Below are positions 60,083-64,000 of a DNA stretch of 64,000 nucleotides, one piece after another. Source of the stretch: Ulvibacter algarum (lineage in GTDB: Bacteria; Bacteroidota; Bacteroidia; Flavobacteriales; Flavobacteriaceae); NCBI GenBank assembly GCA_947488905.1, contig CANLBJ010000001.1, forward strand, positions 930,001 to 994,000, given 5' to 3'. The notes under the pieces are model-generated. The model had not been told where the DNA came from and ran no database searches. It worked only from the letters and a program-made list of their open reading frames with translations. How positions within the stretch are numbered: position 1 is the stretch's first letter; every line of letters begins with the position of its first letter. The translations under genes were made by a program, and so were the position numbers.

Positions 60083-60162
60083 TTTGAGCATCGGTTTTAG
60101 TCTTCTAGAACCGAAACTGTGAGTTATTAGATAACAAAACAGAATTACAATTAACAAAAAGA

Positions 60163-60187
60163 AAACCACCTTTAAAACGGTGGTTTT
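60163..60187 (+). terminator. Terminator after the basic-peptide gene
   Basis: AAACCACC / GGTGGTTT stem with an 8-base loop, followed by TTTGT. Confidence 0.75.
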
Positions 60188-60201
60188 TGTATTTTTATAC
60201 A

Positions 60202-60420
60202 ATGAAATTTACACCAAGAATATTACTATATATCATTACAATATTTGTTGTTATTGCTTCTCTGGTCTGGGAATATTATATGCAACAATGGTTAAGCTAT
60301 CAACCAGATGAGGGAGCAGAAGTGCTTAGAACAGACCTCTTTGTTATTTGGCCTGTTGTGATAACACTTGTATCTCTGTCTATATTCCGTTTGTTTTTTG
60401 ATAAACGCGATGAGGAGTAA
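60202..60420 (+). CDS. Small two-span membrane protein
   Basis: 72 residues from ATG 60202 (KFTPRILLYIITIFVVIA). Two spans (about 8-26 and 48-65) and a charged end, RLFFDKRDEE. The ATG 15 bases earlier lies in the terminator tail. No family recognised. Confidence 0.65.
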   Translation: MKFTPRILLYIITIFVVIASLVWEYYMQQWLSYQPDEGAEVLRTDLFVIWPVVITLVSLSIFRLFFDKRDEE

Positions 60421-60442
60421 AAAGTGAAAATAGAATTCATAA

Positions 60443-60482
60443 AAAAACCCACATTTCATTACTTTGAAATGTGGGTTTTTTA
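60443..60482. terminator. Bidirectional terminator before groEL 3' end
   Basis: AAAAACCCACATTTCA / TGAAATGTGGGTTTTT stem with T tracts on both strands, between the convergent small membrane gene and groEL. Confidence 0.93.
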
Positions 60483-60497
60483 AATATTACTAAATGA

Positions 60498-62519
<2,022 letters not shown>

Positions 62520-62535
62520 TGCTTATAGCGCGAAG

Positions 62536-62811
62536 CTATATTATTGCTAGTATATCTTCCTCACGCATTATTAGGTAATCGTTACCTTCAAGCTTTAATT
62601 CTGTGCCAGCATACTTACCATAAAGAACGGTGTCGCCTACTTTTACAGTCATTTTGTGATCTTCTTTACCTTTACCTACTGCAGCAACTTTACCTTGTTG
62701 TGGCTTTTCTTTTGCGCTGTCTGGTATGTATATTCCAGAGGCTGTTTTTGTTTCTGCCGGTTGTGGCTCAACAACTACTCTATCTGAAAGAGGTTGAATT
62801 TTTAAACTCAT
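62536..62811 (-). CDS. groS: Co-chaperonin GroES
   Basis: A 91-residue lid of the GroEL chamber. Signatures [20 protein letters not shown], the mobile loop [10 protein letters not shown] and the ending [13 protein letters not shown] are present. A dispersed motif copy is 17 bases before the ATG. Separated from groEL by the S23-like pseudogene. Confidence 0.97.
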   Translation of the reverse strand: MSLKIQPLSDRVVVEPQPAETKTASGIYIPDSAKEKPQQGKVAAVGKGKEDHKMTVKVGDTVLYGKYAGTELKLEGNDYLIMREEDILAII

Positions 62812-62899
62812 TTTTTTATGTTTTAATGTTTCCGAAGTAAAAGGAAACTTGATTATTAATAGTTGATTTTAAATAGACAGAAAGTGTGCCAACGCCTGC

Positions 62900-62939
62900 A
62901 AACTGTCAATATGAAGTGTAATAATTATTTAAATTGTCA
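62900..62939. promoter_or_regulatory. Possible control repeats upstream of groES
   Basis: AAACTGTCA (62900-62908) and AAATTGTCA (62931-62939) are direct repeats 31 bases apart in the 186-base groES upstream region. No CIRCE element is seen. Role unproven. Confidence 0.25.
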
Positions 62940-62997
62940 GCTTGGCAGATTTTATGGGTATTTGCTTAAAATGGATGTTTAAAAATATGACCAAACA

Positions 62998-63031
62998 AAA
63001 AATGCCAACTCGTTAGAGTTGGCATTTTTAA
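62998..63031 (-). terminator. Terminator of secG
   Basis: AAAAATGCCAACTC-GTTA-GAGTTGGCATTTTT, a 14-bp stem with T tracts on either strand. Confidence 0.93.
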
Positions 63032-63058
63032 AATATATTTAAAGTAAATTTTTATTTA

Positions 63059-63409
63059 CTAATCTTGTTTAGTTGCATCACCATCTGTAGCTGGTAAAGA
63101 TTGGTCTGTAGCTGGTAAAACATTTTCAATTGCATCTTGGTCTAATGCACGAGAATCACTTGTATTGTCTCCAGTTCCTAATAAAGGAATGTTAGATAGC
63201 AAGATTAATGCGATTAAGATCATAGACAATGTCCATGTACTCTTATCAAGAAAATCTGTGGTTTTCTTAACACCACCCATTTGCTGAGTACCACCACCAC
63301 CAAAAGAAGAAGACAATCCGCCTCCTTTAGGGTTTTGCACCATAATAACGATTACTAGCAAGAATGCTACAAAAATGATCAAAACTAAAAATATTGAAAA
63401 AGTACTCAT
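63059..63409 (-). CDS. secG: Preprotein translocase subunit SecG
   Basis: A 116-residue inner-membrane subunit of SecYEG. Two spans (about 3-22 and 55-73) flank the conserved QNPKGGGLSSSFGGGGTQ loop. The C-terminal tail is longer than in Proteobacteria and acidic, as in other Flavobacteriaceae. It begins five bases after the TPR protein stop. Confidence 0.95.
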   Translation of the reverse strand: MSTFSIFLVLIIFVAFLLVIVIMVQNPKGGGLSSSFGGGGTQQMGGVKKTTDFLDKSTWTLSMILIALILLSNIPLLGTGDNTSDSRALDQDAIENVLPATDQSLPATDGDATKQD

Positions 63410-63414
63410 TGCGG

Positions 63415-64000
63415 TTATTTTTTATCTAAATTTTTTATTGCCCGAATTTGGTCTGCAAAGAAACCACTTTTTTCGGGATATTTCAAAATTAATATTTTAT
63501 ATGCTTGTATTGCCTTGTCATACTTTTTTTGTTGCAGGTACACCTTTGCTAAAGTCTCTGTCATTAGGGCTTTTGGGCTTCCGCTGTCTGCAATGGTTAA
63601 TTGAGGGAAGGGTTCATTTTTAGCTTTAGGGACAATTTTAGGCTGTGTTTGTATAAATTTTTCTATCAACTGAAACTTTTTAGCCTTGACATCTGCGCTT
63701 TTTGTTTGCGTTTTTGGCTCTACTACTTTGTCTTTTTCGAGTTTTTCTTCTTCTTTAATAACTTCGGAAACGTCATCACTTGAAATTGGGTCTATTTTTT
63801 TAATAGGGGTTGCTTGCGATAGTTTTAACCATTCTGTAAAAGAGTGTGTGTCTTCTTTTTTAAACGGTATTGGTGCATCTTCTTCAATTGTTACTGGTGT
63901 ATCTTCTTTAGCAGTGGCTTCAATAGTTAGATTTTCCGAAGTATCATTAACGTTGTCTAGTATTTTAAGCAAAACATCATCTTTTTTCTCAAAAAGATTT
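63415..64000 (-). CDS. TPR-containing protein, partial (5' end outside window)
   Basis: The C-terminal 194 or so residues of a larger protein; the frame stays open to the window end (NLFEKKDDVLLKILDN). An acidic, low-complexity linker with FTEWLKLSQATPIKK leads into a TPR-like pair at the end (ETLAKVYLQQKKYDKAIQAY, ILKYPEKSGFFADQIRAIK). This is a flavobacterial family found before secG; its role is unknown. Two dispersed motif copies lie within 170 bases (63762 VSEV and 63932 TSEN). Confidence 0.8.
   Translation of the reverse strand, partial: NLFEKKDDVLLKILDNVNDTSENLTIEATAKEDTPVTIEEDAPIPFKKEDTHSFTEWLKLSQATPIKKIDPISSDDVSEVIKEEEKLEKDKVVEPKTQTKSADVKAKKFQLIEKFIQTQPKIVPKAKNEPFPQLTIADSGSPKALMTETLAKVYLQQKKYDKAIQAYKILILKYPEKSGFFADQIRAIKNLDKK

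Noticed and set aside
59999-60202. Minus-strand frame with hydrophobic N-terminus opposite the small basic peptide
   Set aside because: It is the shadow of the Lys/Ala/Pro-rich gene and a terminator; the Leu/Ser/Arg tail comes from reading Lys codons backwards.
62900-62939. CIRCE/HrcA operator upstream of groES
   Set aside because: No TTAGCACTC-N9-GAGTGCTAA dyad is present; only loose AAAYTGTCA repeats are seen.

Overview
The window looks like a chromosomal segment of a marine Flavobacteriaceae bacterium (Bacteroidota). It is AT-rich, uses TAnnTTTG-type -7 promoter boxes without Shine-Dalgarno sequences, and carries a type IX secretion C-terminal domain, an XrtF exosortase pair, a GYDIA-family GHMP kinase, a HYC_CC_PP protein and tRNA genes without encoded CCA. 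A Dokdonia-like genus is a guess from gene content, not shown by the sequence.

Layout. 1-2.8 kb: BlaI/BlaR1-type repressor-sensor pair with visible operators, then a PhnA-like protein. 2.8-8.7 kb: a large secreted T9SS protein, two nearly identical CAP-domain lipoproteins and an M20 peptidase. 8.8-9.4 kb: tRNA-Leu with a tandem repeat copying its 3' tail, and tRNA-Phe. 9.6-17.5 kb: coaX, outer-membrane, TPR, LptC, CorC-like and PPIase genes, all on the + strand. 17.6-19.8 kb: two mevalonate-pathway genes. 19.9-25 kb: peptide use (DPP-IV, POT transporter) and two secreted thioredoxins. 25-33 kb: ComEC, NlpC/P60, a toxin-antitoxin pair, LpxB, SurE and a C-terminal processing protease. 33-34 kb: a lone DppC-type permease. 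34.2-44 kb: an accessory island for exported cysteine-rich peptides, followed by a LytS/LytTR-type two-component system. 45-52.3 kb: rod-shape operon (mreBCD, PBP2, RodA) and purH. 52.4-60.4 kb: FtsX-like permease, fRMsr-like GAF protein, XrtF pair and a metal-handling cluster with a TonB receptor. 60.5-64 kb: groEL/groES split by a broken four-helix-bundle gene, secG and a TPR protein running off the edge.

Two signals stand out. First, the 9-mer TTTCCGAAG occurs 23 times (about 0.4 expected at an assumed 35% GC), in both orientations, in several codon frames and enriched between genes; this resembles a DNA-uptake or other genome-wide recognition sequence, and comEC lies in the same window. 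Second, the island at 34.2-40.3 kb encodes three short peptides with one identical 26-residue double-glycine leader but different cores. Two cores have the C-C-CC-C-C arrangement of inhibitor-cystine-knot (knottin/conotoxin-like) peptides. They sit with a C39-peptidase ABC exporter, an HlyD adaptor and a VKOR-thioredoxin fusion whose N-terminus resembles a catalytically dead C39 domain, which together read as a make-fold-cleave-export route for disulfide-rich peptides.

A third signal links distant parts of the window: LytTR-like direct repeats with 21-bp period lie at the same distance upstream of the -7 boxes of the T9SS protein and both CAP genes, and a weaker pair lies next to the LytTR regulator gene.
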